DNA of 64,000 nt, from positions 434,001 through 498,000 of the forward strand of contig NZ_AJVC01000006.1 in the NCBI RefSeq assembly GCF_000261365.1, in the 5' to 3' direction. The stretch comes from Herbaspirillum sp. GW103. Its GTDB lineage: Bacteria > Pseudomonadota > Gammaproteobacteria > Burkholderiales > Burkholderiaceae_D. The notes beneath the pieces are model-generated. The model did not search any database. It had not been told where the DNA came from and saw nothing but the letters and a program-made list of their open reading frames with translations. The position numbers and the translations under genes are program-made. Positions 1 to 9,570 of this stretch are shown one piece after another; the stretch's first letter is position 1, and every line of letters begins with the position of its first letter.

Positions 1-202
1 CGCCTTGGCTGGCGGCAACGTCCACCATCTTGTTGCAGGCGCCGCGTTCCTTGAAGGAGGCGGTGAATTGCAGGTTCTCGAATTTGAGGAAGACCTGGGC
101 GCCGACGATCTGGGACAGCGTGCGCGATTCCACGCAGGGTGTTTCCAGGATCTGGCCTTGCAGCCGGCGCGCGGCGGCTTCGATGTCGTTGAGCGTTGTC
201 AT
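1..202 (-). CDS. Threonine ammonia-lyase (threonine dehydratase), N-terminal part
   Basis: Only the first 67 codons are inside the window; the gene runs off the left edge. The minus strand from the ATG at 202 reads MTTLNDIEAAARRLQ, then an ETPCVES segment, then FENLQFTASFKERGA. The last part is the PLP-lysine motif (SFKxRGA) of fold-type II threonine/serine dehydratases. Members deaminate threonine to 2-oxobutyrate. The N-terminus fits the catabolic/biosynthetic threonine ammonia-lyase family, but the C-terminal ACT regulatory domain that would separate the classes is not visible. No strong Shine-Dalgarno lies before the ATG. Confidence 0.8.
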   Translation of the reverse strand, partial: MTTLNDIEAAARRLQGQILETPCVESRTLSQIVGAQVFLKFENLQFTASFKERGACNKMVDVAASQG

Positions 203-564
203 GTTGAGATTGTAGAGCCAATGCACGGGTTTGTAGCAGTTCGATCAGGGATGGCGCAAGGATGGCGGTAAATCAAAGCCGAAGGCCCCGCCGCTTGCAG
301 ATTCGAAAAAAGAAGCGGCCGATTTTTGCGCAGTCATTGATCGCCGGCCCCCGGAAAATTACCGTCCGAACAAAGCAAAATTTCTTTGCAAGTGGTCATT
401 GAAGTCCGCCGCTGCGGCGACTAGAGTAAAGACTCGTCGCGCCGCCAGCTGCTTCTTCGAGCAGACGCCCGCCAGCCCGGTTGCGGCACCCGGAAGTGCC
501 GTGTGCGGCCTTCCCTTCTACGCAGATCCGAACAGTCTCAGCAGTTCTCACCAAGGAGATACCC
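203..564. other. Intergenic region between divergent genes
   Basis: This 362-nt gap separates the leftward lyase gene from the rightward gene at 565 and must hold both promoters. I see no convincing -35/-10 pair, repeat or RNA gene. A clear ribosome binding site (AAGGAGAT, about 553-560) belongs to the next gene. Confidence 0.5.
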
Positions 565-921
565 ATGAGCATGGCCACCCGGCACCCGGATGCCCGATCG
601 TCCCCGCCCCTGCCCTTCAGTCCTCTTGTCCCGCCGCGCGAACGGATGCTCTACCAGCAGCGCACCACCCCGCTGCTGTTGAAACTGGTCGAGCTGGACC
701 CGCGTGAAGTGATCGACGGCGTCATGACCCCCCATGGTTACCTGACGGCCGACGTCACCCCGGTCGGCCCCATGCGCGAGGCTTGCCCGCATTGCGATGG
801 GGTGGCGCTGCAACTGGTGCTGCGGCATCACCATGTAAAACGCAGCCACCTGTTTTGCCGCGTGTGCACGCGGGTGTATGACGCGCTCAACGAGAGTGGG
901 TATTCGGTATTGACGATTTGA
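565..921 (+). CDS. Small hypothetical protein with CxxC zinc-ribbon-like motifs
   Basis: A 118-residue protein. The start is set by AAGGAGAT five bases upstream of the ATG at 565; an open frame further upstream lacks such a site. The C-terminal half has CPHC and CRVC pairs about 28 residues apart, the spacing of a small zinc ribbon, with several histidines between them (RHHHVKR). The N-terminus is proline-rich and probably disordered. I do not recognise a named family. A metal-binding structural or nucleic-acid-binding role is only an inference. It stands alone. Confidence 0.75.
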   Translation: MSMATRHPDARSSPPLPFSPLVPPRERMLYQQRTTPLLLKLVELDPREVIDGVMTPHGYLTADVTPVGPMREACPHCDGVALQLVLRHHHVKRSHLFCRVCTRVYDALNESGYSVLTI

Positions 922-979
922 TGCGGATCGGGACATCACGCGCAGGGCGCTGCTGAAAAGTGGCGCCCTGTTTTTTCGC

Positions 980-1117
980 CTGGATTTTGTAGGGAACGCG
1001 CACACCAGGCTCGTTCGCCGGAAAATCTTTGGTATTGCGGGATACCAACAGCAAGGAGTATTCCTGTGCCGACGCCCAGATGATGGCATCGGGCAAGCGG
1101 ATACGACGTTGCTGCCG
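980..1117 (-). pseudogene. Remnant of a VapC-type PIN-domain toxin
   Basis: Read on the minus strand, a short segment matches the C-terminal end of VapC PIN toxins: IRLPDAIIWASAQEYSLLLV followed by SRNTKDF and GVRVPY. These are the motifs around the last acidic residues (LPDAIIAATA and TRNxKDF). The N-terminal half with the first catalytic Asp is absent, the open frame around it does not look like PIN sequence, and there is no partner antitoxin. I read it as a decayed toxin-antitoxin relic between the zinc-ribbon gene and ogt. Confidence 0.55.
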
Positions 1118-1205
1118 GATTTGCACTGTGTGTGTGGATTCCCTTGACCATCTTGCCTTCTTGCACAGTAGAATCAGCCCTCTCAATGCAACAAGAGAGA
1201 TGCCA

Positions 1206-1778
1206 ATGGAATACGCGTACAAGTTGATGGCCTCGCCGGCCGGTCTGCTCAAGCTGGTGGCCCGGGGCGATCATCTGGCGGCCATCCTGTGGGAAGACGA
1301 CGACGCCCTGCGAGTGCGCCTGGGCGAGATGGTGGAGGATGAAGACCGCGCGGTCTTGATCGAGACCGAACATCAGCTGCGCCAATACTTTGCCGGTGAA
1401 CGCGACAGCTTCGATATCCCGCTGCATTTCGAAGGCACCGAGTTCCAGCGCCAGGTGTGGTCGGCCCTGCTCGACATTCCTTATGGACAGACCCGCACCT
1501 ATCTCGATATCGCGCGCCAGCTCGGCAACGAAAAGGCGGTGCGCGCCGTGGGCGCGGCCAATGGTCGCAATCCCATTTCCATCATCGCGCCCTGTCATCG
1601 CGTCATCGGCGCCGGTGGCGAACTGACCGGCTTTGCCGGTGGATTGCACGTCAAGAAACTGCTGCTGGCCATCGAGGGCATCTCCACCGAAGGCCGCGAC
1701 ATCGGCCAGGTCATCGATCCGCGTCGCAAAGCCCAGTCACGTAGGCGGGAAGATCCCAATCAGCTGTCGCTGCTGTAA
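1206..1778 (+). CDS. ogt: Methylated-DNA--protein-cysteine S-methyltransferase (Ogt type)
   Basis: This suicide repair protein moves the alkyl group from O6-alkylguanine to its own cysteine. The 190-residue product has the active site PCHRV with Cys at about residue 130, the upstream helix-turn-helix (FQRQVWSALLDIPYGQTRTY) and the RAVGAANGRNP segment, all typical of Ogt/AGT. There is no N-terminal Ada regulatory domain. The start at 1206 has AGAGAG six bases upstream; an ATG at 1200 in the same frame is also possible (MP extension). The C-terminal ~25 residues are basic and not part of the conserved core. Confidence 0.92.
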   Translation: MEYAYKLMASPAGLLKLVARGDHLAAILWEDDDALRVRLGEMVEDEDRAVLIETEHQLRQYFAGERDSFDIPLHFEGTEFQRQVWSALLDIPYGQTRTYLDIARQLGNEKAVRAVGAANGRNPISIIAPCHRVIGAGGELTGFAGGLHVKKLLLAIEGISTEGRDIGQVIDPRRKAQSRRREDPNQLSLL

Positions 1779-1787
1779 AGTACAAAT

Positions 1788-1813
1788 GATATAAACGATA
1801 TAAATCATATAAA
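1788..1813. repeat. Three tandem copies of a 9-bp AT-rich unit
   Basis: Directly after ogt the unit GATATAAAC / GATATAAAT / CATATAAAT occurs three times in tandem. It is an AT-rich island in GC-rich surroundings. It could be a slippage tract or a protein-binding site; nothing else supports either view. Confidence 0.6.
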
Positions 1814-1873
1814 TTATTGTTGCCTGGCCGCCTGCGCCTGCTTCCTCTCCATGTCGACATGGGCTTCGCGCTT

Positions 1874-1908
1874 AGAACCATCATGCTTGGAAATGATGGT
1901 TCTTTATT
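1874..1908 (+). terminator. Intrinsic terminator downstream of ogt
   Basis: A perfect 10-bp inverted repeat (AGAACCATCA / TGATGGTTCT) with a 10-nt loop is followed by TTTATTCT. It lies 95 nt after the ogt stop and has no T-run on the other strand. Confidence 0.7.
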
Positions 1909-2265
1909 CTCCTGGGGTATATAGAGCGGGGATGAAAAACAATCCCCCGCTGCCCACCGAGTCAGCAGGGACCGGAGCCAGCATCGGAAACCCTTGTCCC
2001 GTGCCGGTTTGCGGCGATATGAAGGTTTTTGCGGCAGTGCAGTTCAGCAACCGCGTCCATGCGCTCCTGTCAAGTTTCTCGGGCTTTCCGAGAGGCTTGC
2101 ACGCAACGTCAGGGTGAAGCCGACGGCATTTTGAGCCCACCACGGGCAGAGTGCGCTAAAGTACGCGTCCTGCCCGGACAGTGGTCAGCCCTCCGCGCCG
2201 AGGGTGGCATCCTCCCCAGGATCCCTGTCCGCCGGCACTCTATTTGAAGAAGCAAAGGGAGCAAG
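1909..2265. other. Gene-free region upstream of kup
   Basis: About 357 nt between the terminator and kup. It probably contains the kup promoter, but I see no clear promoter, riboswitch or gene. AAAGGGAG just before the ATG at 2266 is the kup ribosome binding site. Confidence 0.4.
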
Positions 2266-4167
2266 ATGAGTTCATCTCACACCAATCCAGGCCTTTCCCT
2301 CCGGTCGTCCAAATTCCACATGATTACCCTGGCAGCGCTGGGCGTGGTGTTCGGCGATATCGGTACCAGCCCGCTGTATGCACTCAAGGAATGTTTCAGC
2401 CCCGACCACGGCATCGCCTTTTCACACGGCGCGGTGCTGGGCATCATCTCGATGCTGTTCTGGTCCATCTCCATCGTGGTGACCATCAAGTACGTGATGT
2501 TCGTGCTGCGCGCCGACAACAACGGCGAAGGCGGCGTGCTGGCGTTGATGGCCTTGTCGCTGCGCTCGGCCATATCGGGTTCGCCGCGCGCCAAGCTGCT
2601 GATGATGCTGGGCGTCTTCGGCGCCTGCATGTTCTACGGCGACGTGGTGATCACGCCGGCCATCTCGGTGCTGTCGGCGGTGGAAGGGCTGGAGATCGCC
2701 GCGCCGCAGACTGCCCATGCGGTCATTCCGTTGACGCTGCTCATCGTGGTGGTCCTGTTCCTGATCCAGCGGCATGGCACCAGCGTGGTGGGCCGCTTCT
2801 TCGGGCCGGTGATGTTCCTGTGGTTCTTCTCGCTGGCCTTGCTGGGCCTGTACAACATCATCAAGGCACCCCAGGTGCTGGTGGCGATCAACCCGTATTA
2901 CGCCGTGCACTTCATGGCCGAGCACTCGCTGCAGGCCTTCATCGTGCTGGGGTCGGTGGTGCTGGTGCTGACCGGGGCCGAGGCGCTGTATGCCGACATG
3001 GGCCACTTCGGCATCAAGCCGATCCGCTATGCGTGGCTGTTTACGGTCATGCCTTCGCTGCTGATCAATTACTTCGGCCAGGGCGCCAACCTGATCGCCA
3101 ATCCCAAGGCGCTGGCCAATCCCTTCTACCTGATGATCCCCGATCCGCTGGTGCTGCCCATGGTGCTGCTGGCCACCTGTGCCACGGTGATTGCCTCGCA
3201 GGCGGTGATTTCGGGTGCGTTCTCGCTGACCAGCCAGGCCATCCTGCTGGGCTTCGTGCCGCGCATGCGCATCCTGCACACCTCCGAGGACGAGCAGGGC
3301 CAGATCTACATCCCGCTCATCAACTGGATGTTGCTGGTGGTCGTGGTAGCCGTGGTGCTGGCCTTCAAGAAATCCGACAACCTGGCCGCTGCCTATGGCG
3401 TGGCCGTGACCACCACCATGGTGATCACTACCATGCTGCTGGGCGTGGTGATGCGTCATATCTGGAAGTGGCGTACTCCGGCCGTGGTGCTGGCCGTCGG
3501 CGGCCTGCTGGTGGTGGATCTGGCCTTCTTCTCGGCCAACCTGCTCAAGCTCACCGAGGGGGGCTGGTTCCCGCTGGTCATCGGCGGCGCGGCCTTCTTC
3601 CTGTTGATGACCTGGTACTCGGGCCGCATGTTGCTGCGCATGCGCATCAAGGATGACGGCATTCCGCTGGAGCCCTTCATCGAAGGTCTGCTGGCGCATC
3701 CGCCGCATCGGGTGGGCGGCACCGCCGTCTTCATGACCGGCAATATCGCCACCGTGCCGGTGGCGCTGCTGCACAACCTGAAGCACAACCGCATCCTGCA
3801 TGAGCGGGTGTTCTTCCTGAAGATCAGCATCTGGGATGTGCCCTTCGTGGCCGACAGCGAGCGTCTGACCATGAAGGAGCTGGGCGGCGAGGTCTACCTG
3901 CTGCGCGCGGCCTTCGGTTTCAAGGAAGCGCCCGAAGTGCAGAAGGTCATGACGCTGACCGAACAGCAGTTCGGCCACCACTTCGACCTCATGGACACCT
4001 CCTTCTTCCTGGCGCGCGACACGGTGGTGCCCAGCAAGCTCCTGGGCATGTCACTGTGGCGCGAGCGTCTGTTTGCCTGGATGTACCAGAACGGCGCCAA
4101 ACCGTCGGACTTCTTCCACATCCCGGCCAACCGGGTGGTGGAGCTGGGGACCAAGGTCGAGATCTGA
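2266..4167 (+). CDS. kup: Kup-family low-affinity potassium/proton symporter
   Basis: This inner-membrane transporter brings K+ in together with H+. The 633-residue length is usual for Kup. Residues ~15-430 form about twelve hydrophobic segments; the start of the first carries the family signature [19 protein letters not shown], and [20 protein letters not shown] is the next conserved loop. The C-terminal ~190 residues are soluble. The start has AAAGGGAG at good spacing. The gene stands alone and is followed by a strong terminator at 4191. Confidence 0.95.
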   Translation: MSSSHTNPGLSLRSSKFHMITLAALGVVFGDIGTSPLYALKECFSPDHGIAFSHGAVLGIISMLFWSISIVVTIKYVMFVLRADNNGEGGVLALMALSLRSAISGSPRAKLLMMLGVFGACMFYGDVVITPAISVLSAVEGLEIAAPQTAHAVIPLTLLIVVVLFLIQRHGTSVVGRFFGPVMFLWFFSLALLGLYNIIKAPQVLVAINPYYAVHFMAEHSLQAFIVLGSVVLVLTGAEALYADMGHFGIKPIRYAWLFTVMPSLLINYFGQGANLIANPKALANPFYLMIPDPLVLPMVLLATCATVIASQAVISGAFSLTSQAILLGFVPRMRILHTSEDEQGQIYIPLINWMLLVVVVAVVLAFKKSDNLAAAYGVAVTTTMVITTMLLGVVMRHIWKWRTPAVVLAVGGLLVVDLAFFSANLLKLTEGGWFPLVIGGAAFFLLMTWYSGRMLLRMRIKDDGIPLEPFIEGLLAHPPHRVGGTAVFMTGNIATVPVALLHNLKHNRILHERVFFLKISIWDVPFVADSERLTMKELGGEVYLLRAAFGFKEAPEVQKVMTLTEQQFGHHFDLMDTSFFLARDTVVPSKLLGMSLWRERLFAWMYQNGAKPSDFFHIPANRVVELGTKVEI

Positions 4168-4190
4168 GCAGGTGCGGGTTTGCTCAAAGG

Positions 4191-4225
4191 ATGCCGTTCA
4201 GTGTGGTGCTGAACGGCATTTTTCT
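4191..4225 (+). terminator. Intrinsic terminator of kup
   Basis: Perfect stem ATGCCGTTCAG / CTGAACGGCAT with a 7-nt loop followed by TTTTTC, 24 nt after the kup stop codon. Confidence 0.9.
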
Positions 4226-4347
4226 TGGTCGCGGAAAATGTCTCAGGAATTCATATGGCCGGGTAGTATCGAAGTGCCAGGGCCGCACCATGGCAGTATC
4301 GGTGCAGTATCGTTCACCATCAGCTTTAGGCAAGGAGCAGCAGGCAC

Positions 4348-5286
4348 ATGAACAAGATCAGGATGATGGGCGCCCCCACCGATGTGGGCGCCAGCCGTCG
4401 CGGCGCCTCGATGGGACCGGCCGCGCTGCGCGTGGCCGAATTGCAGCGCGGTCTGCAGCAGCACGGGCTGGAGGTCATCGATGGCGGCGACCTGGGCGGC
4501 CCGGCCAATCCGCAGCAGCCGCCGGTGCAGGGGCTGCGCCATCTGGAGCAGGTGGTGCAGTGGAACCAGACGGTCTTCGAGGCGGTATCGGCCAGCCTGG
4601 CGCAAGCCGAAGTGCCCTTGCTCATGGGCGGTGACCATGCCCTGGCGGTGGGCTCCATTGCCGCCGTGGCGCAGCACTGCCGCAGGCACGGCAAGTCCCT
4701 GCGGGTGTTGTGGCTCGATGCCCATGCCGATGCCAATACCAGCGACTCCACCCCGACCGGCAATATCCACGGCATGCCGGTGGCCTGCCTGCTGGGCGTG
4801 GGGCCGGCGGCGCTGACCGGCCTGGGCGGCCAGACCCCGGCCTTGCAGCCGCAGCAGATCAGCCAGATCGGCATTCGCAGCGTGGACCGCGAAGAAAAGC
4901 GTCATCTGCGCGAGCTGGGCGTGCGCGTCTTCGACATGCGCCACATCGACGAGTACGGCATGCGCGCCACCATGCAGGCGGCGCTGGCCGACATCGGGCC
5001 CGATACCCACCTGCATGTCAGTTTCGATGTCGATTTCCTCGACGCCGCTCTGGCGCCCGGTGTGGGCACGGCCGTGCTGGGCGGGCCGACTTATCGCGAG
5101 GCGCAGCTTTGCATGGAGATGATCGCCGACACCGGTCGTCTGGCCTCGCTGGACGTGATGGAACTGAACCCGGCCTGCGACGTGCGCAACCAGACCGCCG
5201 AGGTGGTGGTGGATCTGGTCGAAAGCCTTTTCGGGAAATCCACCCTGATTCGACAAGACCTCTCATTGCCTGCAATTGGAGGTTGA
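4348..5286 (+). CDS. rocF: Arginase
   Basis: A Mn-dependent ureohydrolase that splits arginine to ornithine and urea. The 312 residues are of normal length. The manganese ligands are in MGGDHAL (about residue 94), WLDAHADANT (about 127-136, including the NIHGMP loop behind it) and SFDVDFLD (about 231), in the expected order. These motifs fit arginase rather than agmatinase, although the substrate is inferred from family resemblance. AAGGAG lies about 10 bases before the ATG. The amino-acid ABC transporter downstream on the same strand makes an arginine/ornithine uptake-and-breakdown unit plausible. Confidence 0.9.
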   Translation: MNKIRMMGAPTDVGASRRGASMGPAALRVAELQRGLQQHGLEVIDGGDLGGPANPQQPPVQGLRHLEQVVQWNQTVFEAVSASLAQAEVPLLMGGDHALAVGSIAAVAQHCRRHGKSLRVLWLDAHADANTSDSTPTGNIHGMPVACLLGVGPAALTGLGGQTPALQPQQISQIGIRSVDREEKRHLRELGVRVFDMRHIDEYGMRATMQAALADIGPDTHLHVSFDVDFLDAALAPGVGTAVLGGPTYREAQLCMEMIADTGRLASLDVMELNPACDVRNQTAEVVVDLVESLFGKSTLIRQDLSLPAIGG

Positions 5287-5458
5287 AGGAAAGCCGGCAA
5301 TGCCCGATCATTCAGGGTTTTGTAGCCGCCGGCGGGCGGGAACCAGGGCGTGCTGCCCGCATTCCCGCGCGCCGGGAAGCGCCCGCACACCGGGGCGGCA
5401 GCGAGCTGCGCACGCATCTTGCTCTCCCGGTTCATTCCTCCGTCAGAAAGAAGTCATC

Positions 5459-6238
5459 ATGTCCCTCAAGAAATTGTTCACCCTGGCCGCCAGTGCGCTG
5501 GCCCTCTCCTGCGCTGCCGGCACCACCCTGGCCGCTGACCAGACCTATGTGGTCGGCGCCGGCGGCACCTACCGTCCCTTCGAGTTCGAAACCCCGAAGA
5601 AGGAACTGGTCGGTTTCGACATCGACCTGATCAAGGCCATCTCCAAGGCGTCCAACTTCAAGATCCAGCTGGTCAGCACACCCTGGGAAGGCATCTTCGC
5701 CACCCTCGGCCAGGGCGACCGCGACATCATCATCTCGGGCATTACCATCACCGACAAGCGCGCCCAGATCGTGGACTTCTCGCTGCCCTACTTCCCGGCC
5801 GAGCAGGTCATCATCACCAATGCCGATGCCAAGATCGGCTCGCTGGCCGACCTGAAGAAGACCCAGGTGGCCGTGGTCAATTCCACCGCCGGTGACATCG
5901 TGGTTTCCGACGAACTGGGCAAGTCCAGCACCGCCATCCACCGCTTCGACAATACCGTGCTGATGCTCGAAGAACTCTATCGCGGCGGTGTCGATGCTGC
6001 CGTGGGCGACGTGGGCGTGATCAAGTTCTACATCAAGAGCCACCCCGAGAAGAAGTTCAAGGTGGTCGGTGACACCAAGTTCGTGCGCCAGTACTTCGGC
6101 ATCGCCGTCAAGAAGGGCAACACCGAACTGCTGGAGAAGATCAACGCCGGCTTGAAGCAGATCGTTGCCGATGGCACCTATGCCAAGATCTACAAGACCT
6201 GGTTCGACGGCGACGTGCCGACCCTGCCGCTGAAGTAA
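5459..6238 (+). CDS. Amino-acid ABC transporter, periplasmic binding protein
   Basis: A 259-residue type-2 periplasmic binding protein. Residues 1-24 are a Sec signal peptide ending at LAADQ. The mature part has the family 3 features: GTYRPFEF, GFDIDLIKAI, the WEGIFATLGQGDRDIII segment and a C-terminal GTYAKIYKTWF. It hands a polar amino acid to the permease encoded next. The start is the ATG at 5459 with AAAGAAG upstream; a longer open frame upstream has no signal-peptide logic. An arginine or other basic amino-acid substrate is suggested only by the upstream arginase. Confidence 0.9.
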   Translation: MSLKKLFTLAASALALSCAAGTTLAADQTYVVGAGGTYRPFEFETPKKELVGFDIDLIKAISKASNFKIQLVSTPWEGIFATLGQGDRDIIISGITITDKRAQIVDFSLPYFPAEQVIITNADAKIGSLADLKKTQVAVVNSTAGDIVVSDELGKSSTAIHRFDNTVLMLEELYRGGVDAAVGDVGVIKFYIKSHPEKKFKVVGDTKFVRQYFGIAVKKGNTELLEKINAGLKQIVADGTYAKIYKTWFDGDVPTLPLK

Positions 6239-6378
6239 GCTCCCCCGGCGTACCGGCTTGCCCTGGCCGGGCGCCCCTCCGAGAGCGCCGCCCCGCCCCA
6301 TGGTGCGGGGTGTGCTGCCTGTCCTGCCGGTTTCATTTTTTCCGCTTTTCTCAACATCTCCGTTTGAACGGATTCATC

Positions 6379-7131
6379 ATGCACTCCTTCTTCCAATGGG
6401 AAATCATCGGCGAATACGCGCCGCTGTTCGTCGAAGGCACCTGGATGACCTTGAAGGCCGCGATCATCTGCGTCATCGCCGGCACCTGCTGGGGCCTGGT
6501 GCTGGGCGTGGGCCGCCTGGCCGAGGCGCGCCATGGTTTCTGGAAATATTTCCTGCGCTACTGCGTGCAGTGGCCGATTCGCTTCTATGTCAGCTTCCTG
6601 CGCGGCACCCCGCTGTTCGTGCAGATCCTGCTGATTCACTTCGCGCTCATGCCGATGCTGATCAACCCCAGTGGCGGCCTGATCCTCTCGGGTGACCTGG
6701 CGCGCGAGATCCGCTCGCACTATGGCGCCTTCACCTCGGCGGTGCTGGCCATCACGCTCAATTCGGGCGCCTATGTGTCGGAGATCTTCCGCGCCGGCAT
6801 CCAGTCGATCGACCGTGGCCAGAGCGAAGCCTCGCGCTCCCTGGGCATGAGCTACCTCGGCACGCTGCGCCGCGTGGTGCTGCCGCAGGCCTTCCGCCGC
6901 ATGCTGCCGCCGCTGGGCAACAATGCGATTGCCATCGTCAAGGATTCCTCGCTGGCCTCGGCCATCGGTCTGGCCGAACTGGCCTATGCTGCACGGACGG
7001 TCTCGGGCGCCTATGCGCGCTACTGGGAGCCGTACCTGACCATTTCGGTGATCTACTGGGTCATCACGCTGGCGCTGTCGGCGCTGGTGCGCCATCTGGA
7101 AGCGCGTTACGGCAAGGGAGATGCACGATGA
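6379..7131 (+). CDS. Amino-acid ABC transporter permease
   Basis: A 250-residue inner-membrane permease of the polar amino-acid (HisM/GlnP) family. It has about five hydrophobic segments, the N-terminal LRGTPLFVQ signature, and the EAA loop ([23 protein letters not shown]), which contacts the ATPase. The [15 protein letters not shown] segment before the EAA loop is also diagnostic. The stop codon overlaps the ATG of the ATPase gene by 4 nt. Only one permease is encoded, so a homodimer is likely. Confidence 0.92.
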   Translation: MHSFFQWEIIGEYAPLFVEGTWMTLKAAIICVIAGTCWGLVLGVGRLAEARHGFWKYFLRYCVQWPIRFYVSFLRGTPLFVQILLIHFALMPMLINPSGGLILSGDLAREIRSHYGAFTSAVLAITLNSGAYVSEIFRAGIQSIDRGQSEASRSLGMSYLGTLRRVVLPQAFRRMLPPLGNNAIAIVKDSSLASAIGLAELAYAARTVSGAYARYWEPYLTISVIYWVITLALSALVRHLEARYGKGDAR

Positions 7132-7859
7132 GCACGATGATCAAGGTCAACCAACTGCAAAAGAGTTTCGGTCAGGCGCACATCCTGCGCGGCATCGACT
7201 GCGAGATCCGCGCGCGCGAGGTGGTGTGCGTGATCGGGCCGTCGGGCTCGGGCAAGAGCACCTTCCTGCGCTGCCTCAACGGCCTGGAGGAAGTCAGTGA
7301 TGGCGACATCTTCATCGAAGGCGTCAAGCTCAATGATCCCAAGGTCAACCTCAATGCCTTGCGCGCCGAACTGGGCATGGTGTTCCAGCGCTTCAACCTG
7401 TTTCCGCACATGACGGTGCTGGAGAACCTGATCATGGCACCCATGCAGGTCAAGAAGCTCTCCCGCCGCGAAGCCGTGCTGGTGGCCGAGAAGCTGTTGC
7501 AGAAGGTGGGCCTGCTGGAGAAGATCGATGCCTTCCCCAACCAGCTCTCCGGCGGCCAGCAGCAGCGTGTGGCCATTGCCCGCGCGCTGGCGATGGAACC
7601 CAAGGTGATGCTGTTCGATGAACCGACCTCCGCCCTGGACCCCGAACTGGTGGGCGAGGTGCTGAGCGTCATGAAGCAGCTGGCCGAGGAAGGCATGACC
7701 ATGGTCGTGGTTACCCACGAGATGGGCTTTGCCCGCGAAGTGTCGGACCGGGTCTTCTTCATCGACCAGGGCGTCATCATGGAAGAGGGGCCGCCGCAGC
7801 AGGTGCTGGGTGAACCGATTCATGAACGTACGCGCGATTTCTTGCGCAAGGTGCTGTAA
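7128..7859 (+). CDS. Amino-acid ABC transporter ATP-binding protein (GlnQ/HisP type)
   Basis: A 243-residue ATPase that powers the transporter made by the two genes before it. The Walker A motif GPSGSGKS is at residues 37-44, a Q-loop at [11 protein letters not shown], the ABC signature LSGGQQQR at about 142, Walker B with [11 protein letters not shown], and the switch VTHEMGFA. All motifs are intact. Translation is probably coupled to the permease through the ATGA overlap. A bidirectional terminator follows at 7877. Confidence 0.95.
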   Translation: MSTMIKVNQLQKSFGQAHILRGIDCEIRAREVVCVIGPSGSGKSTFLRCLNGLEEVSDGDIFIEGVKLNDPKVNLNALRAELGMVFQRFNLFPHMTVLENLIMAPMQVKKLSRREAVLVAEKLLQKVGLLEKIDAFPNQLSGGQQQRVAIARALAMEPKVMLFDEPTSALDPELVGEVLSVMKQLAEEGMTMVVVTHEMGFAREVSDRVFFIDQGVIMEEGPPQQVLGEPIHERTRDFLRKVL

Positions 7860-7876
7860 GCCTCAGTGAAAAAGTG

Positions 7877-7906
7877 AAAACGCCGGGACGGATCCCGGCG
7901 TTTTTG
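7877..7906. terminator. Bidirectional intrinsic terminator between convergent genes
   Basis: Stem AAAACGCCGGGA / TCCCGGCGTTTTT with a 4-nt loop has A/T runs on both sides, so it can end the ABC operon (+) and the DMT transporter gene (-). Confidence 0.88.
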
Positions 7907-7909
7907 ATT

Positions 7910-8755
7910 TCAGTGATGCGCGCCCAGCACGATGGCGCCCGCCGCAATCACCAGACAGGACAGCACGCGCCGCAGCGTCAGTCTTTCTCCCATGAAGAGC
8001 GTCCCGATCAGGAGCGCAAACAGCACCGAGGTCTCGCGCAGTGCCGAGACCATGCCCATGGGCGCCAGTGTCACGGCCCAGATCACGATGCCATAGGCCA
8101 GCAGCGACATCACGCCACCTGCCAGTCCGATCCAGGTGTCCTTGTGCGACAGTACCACCGGCGAGCGGCCATGCTTGTACTGGTAGAGCAGCGCCAGCGG
8201 GATGCTGTCGGCCACGAACAGCCAGCCTGCATAGGCGATGGCATCGCCCGCCAGCCGCGCGCCAATGCCATCGGTGATGGTATAGGCCGCGATGAAGGCC
8301 CCGGTGGCCAGCGCCGCCAGCGGGGCGGACAGGTGTTCGCGCTGGCGCATGGCGCGCAGGTTGGCCAGGCTGACGATGCCCACCGAGACCAGCGCAATGC
8401 CGATGACCGTGTAGAGCCCCAGCTGCTCGCCCGCGAACAGGGCTGCGCCCAGCGCCACCAGCAAGGGCGAGGAACCGCGTGCAATCGGATAGGACTGGCC
8501 GAAGTCGCCGATGCGGTAGGCACGGATCAGAAACAGGTTGTAGCCGGTGTGCAGCAGGCCCGAGAGAATGATGTAGAACCAGCTGTCGGCCTGTGGCAGA
8601 GGACGCCACAGCACCAGCGGCACCGCACCCAGACCGGCGCCCAGCGTCATGAGCGAGAGCGAGGCCAGGCGGTCGTGGCTGCTTTTGAGCAGGGCGTTCC
8701 AGGAGGCGTGCAGCAGGGCAGCCGCCAGGACCAGGGCGATGACGGCCAGGTTCAT
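7910..8755 (-). CDS. EamA/DMT-family membrane transporter
   Basis: A 281-residue inner-membrane protein with about ten hydrophobic segments in two repeats, as in the drug/metabolite transporter superfamily. The second repeat ends with the family-typical LRETSVLFALLIGTLFMGER. The substrate cannot be told. The start (MNLAVIAL) overlaps the stop of the methyltransferase gene by 4 nt (ATGA), so the two form an operon. Confidence 0.88.
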   Translation of the reverse strand: MNLAVIALVLAAALLHASWNALLKSSHDRLASLSLMTLGAGLGAVPLVLWRPLPQADSWFYIILSGLLHTGYNLFLIRAYRIGDFGQSYPIARGSSPLLVALGAALFAGEQLGLYTVIGIALVSVGIVSLANLRAMRQREHLSAPLAALATGAFIAAYTITDGIGARLAGDAIAYAGWLFVADSIPLALLYQYKHGRSPVVLSHKDTWIGLAGGVMSLLAYGIVIWAVTLAPMGMVSALRETSVLFALLIGTLFMGERLTLRRVLSCLVIAAGAIVLGAHH

Positions 8756-9465
8756 GCGGCCAATCCGGCATCCAGATCGGCCACGCAACGCCACAGTGCA
8801 TGACCTGAGGCCAGGTACTTGCGCTCGAAGGGCGTGATGGGTTGCTCAGGGCGCCAGGCTTCGGTCTGGAAAGTGCCGCCAGTCAGGTGGTTCAGGGCCG
8901 ATGTGAATTCTTCGACATAGATTTGCCAGTTGCTGCGGCATTCCAGCCGTCCGCCCAGCGCCACGATGAAGGGAAACACCGGATGACCCTGCCAGCGCCG
9001 GGCCAGGTGGCCGATCTTGGGCCAGGGATTGGGGTAGAGCAGATAGTGCTGCGCCGGACGCAGACCGGCCTGATGCGCCAGGCGCCAGTAATCGACCAGA
9101 TCGGCGCGTACGAAGCAGAGGTTGGTCGGCTGCGGACCATCCCAGTGGGTATTGCGCGCCAGGCGGTCGGCCGACTGATCGATGCCGATGACGAAATGGT
9201 CCGGATGGCGCATGGCCAGGTGCAGCGTCGACAAGCCCACTCCACAGCCGGTATCGAGGATCAGCGGCGCCTCGCCCGCCGCACGCCAAGCGGCCAGGCT
9301 GGCATCAAAGGCGCGCAGGTTGTAGTCGGTGACGGGTTTGCGGAAGGGGTGGGCCGGATCGGCGTGGCGCGCCACCAGGGTGGCCAGTTGCTCGTGCACG
9401 CCGGTCTGGGCGCTGCGGATGGGGGATGAATTCACGACAAGGTGCGGTAGGCGGCAAAACACCAT
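8752..9465 (-). CDS. TrmB-like SAM-dependent methyltransferase
   Basis: A class I methyltransferase related to tRNA (guanine-N7) methyltransferase. The SAM-binding motif LDTGCGVGLST and VIGIDQSADRL are clear, and YPNPWPKIGHLARRW corresponds to the TrmB NPWPKxxHxKRR segment that contacts the base. The C-terminal region (SNWQIYVEEF) also resembles the family. It may be a TrmB paralogue rather than the housekeeping enzyme. The start is uncertain: the ATG at 9465 is used here, but GTG codons at 9483 and 9435 (VNSSPIRSAQ) are alternatives. It is the first gene of a two-gene operon. Confidence 0.8.
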   Translation of the reverse strand: MVFCRLPHLVVNSSPIRSAQTGVHEQLATLVARHADPAHPFRKPVTDYNLRAFDASLAAWRAAGEAPLILDTGCGVGLSTLHLAMRHPDHFVIGIDQSADRLARNTHWDGPQPTNLCFVRADLVDYWRLAHQAGLRPAQHYLLYPNPWPKIGHLARRWQGHPVFPFIVALGGRLECRSNWQIYVEEFTSALNHLTGGTFQTEAWRPEQPITPFERKYLASGHALWRCVADLDAGLAA

Positions 9466-9507
9466 TTTAATGGACACCGCCACCCCGTCGCTGATGACAA
9501 GCTGACC

Positions 9508-9539
9508 AAAAAAAAACGCCGCGCGGTGGGCGCGGCGTT
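9508..9539 (-). terminator. Intrinsic terminator of the DUF3567 gene
   Basis: Read on the minus strand the stem AACGCCGCGC / GCGCGGCGTT is followed by nine Ts; it lies just past the stop of the gene at 9571. Confidence 0.9.
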
Positions 9540-9570
9540 GTTGCCTGTGAAGCGGGAAAACCCGACCGGA

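Noticed and set aside
2422-3981. Long antisense open frame (519 codons) opposite kup
   Set aside because: His/Gln-rich shadow of a high-GC membrane protein gene; no family features. The same holds for antisense frames over the OPT gene (16260-18401) and rpoB (62483-63961).
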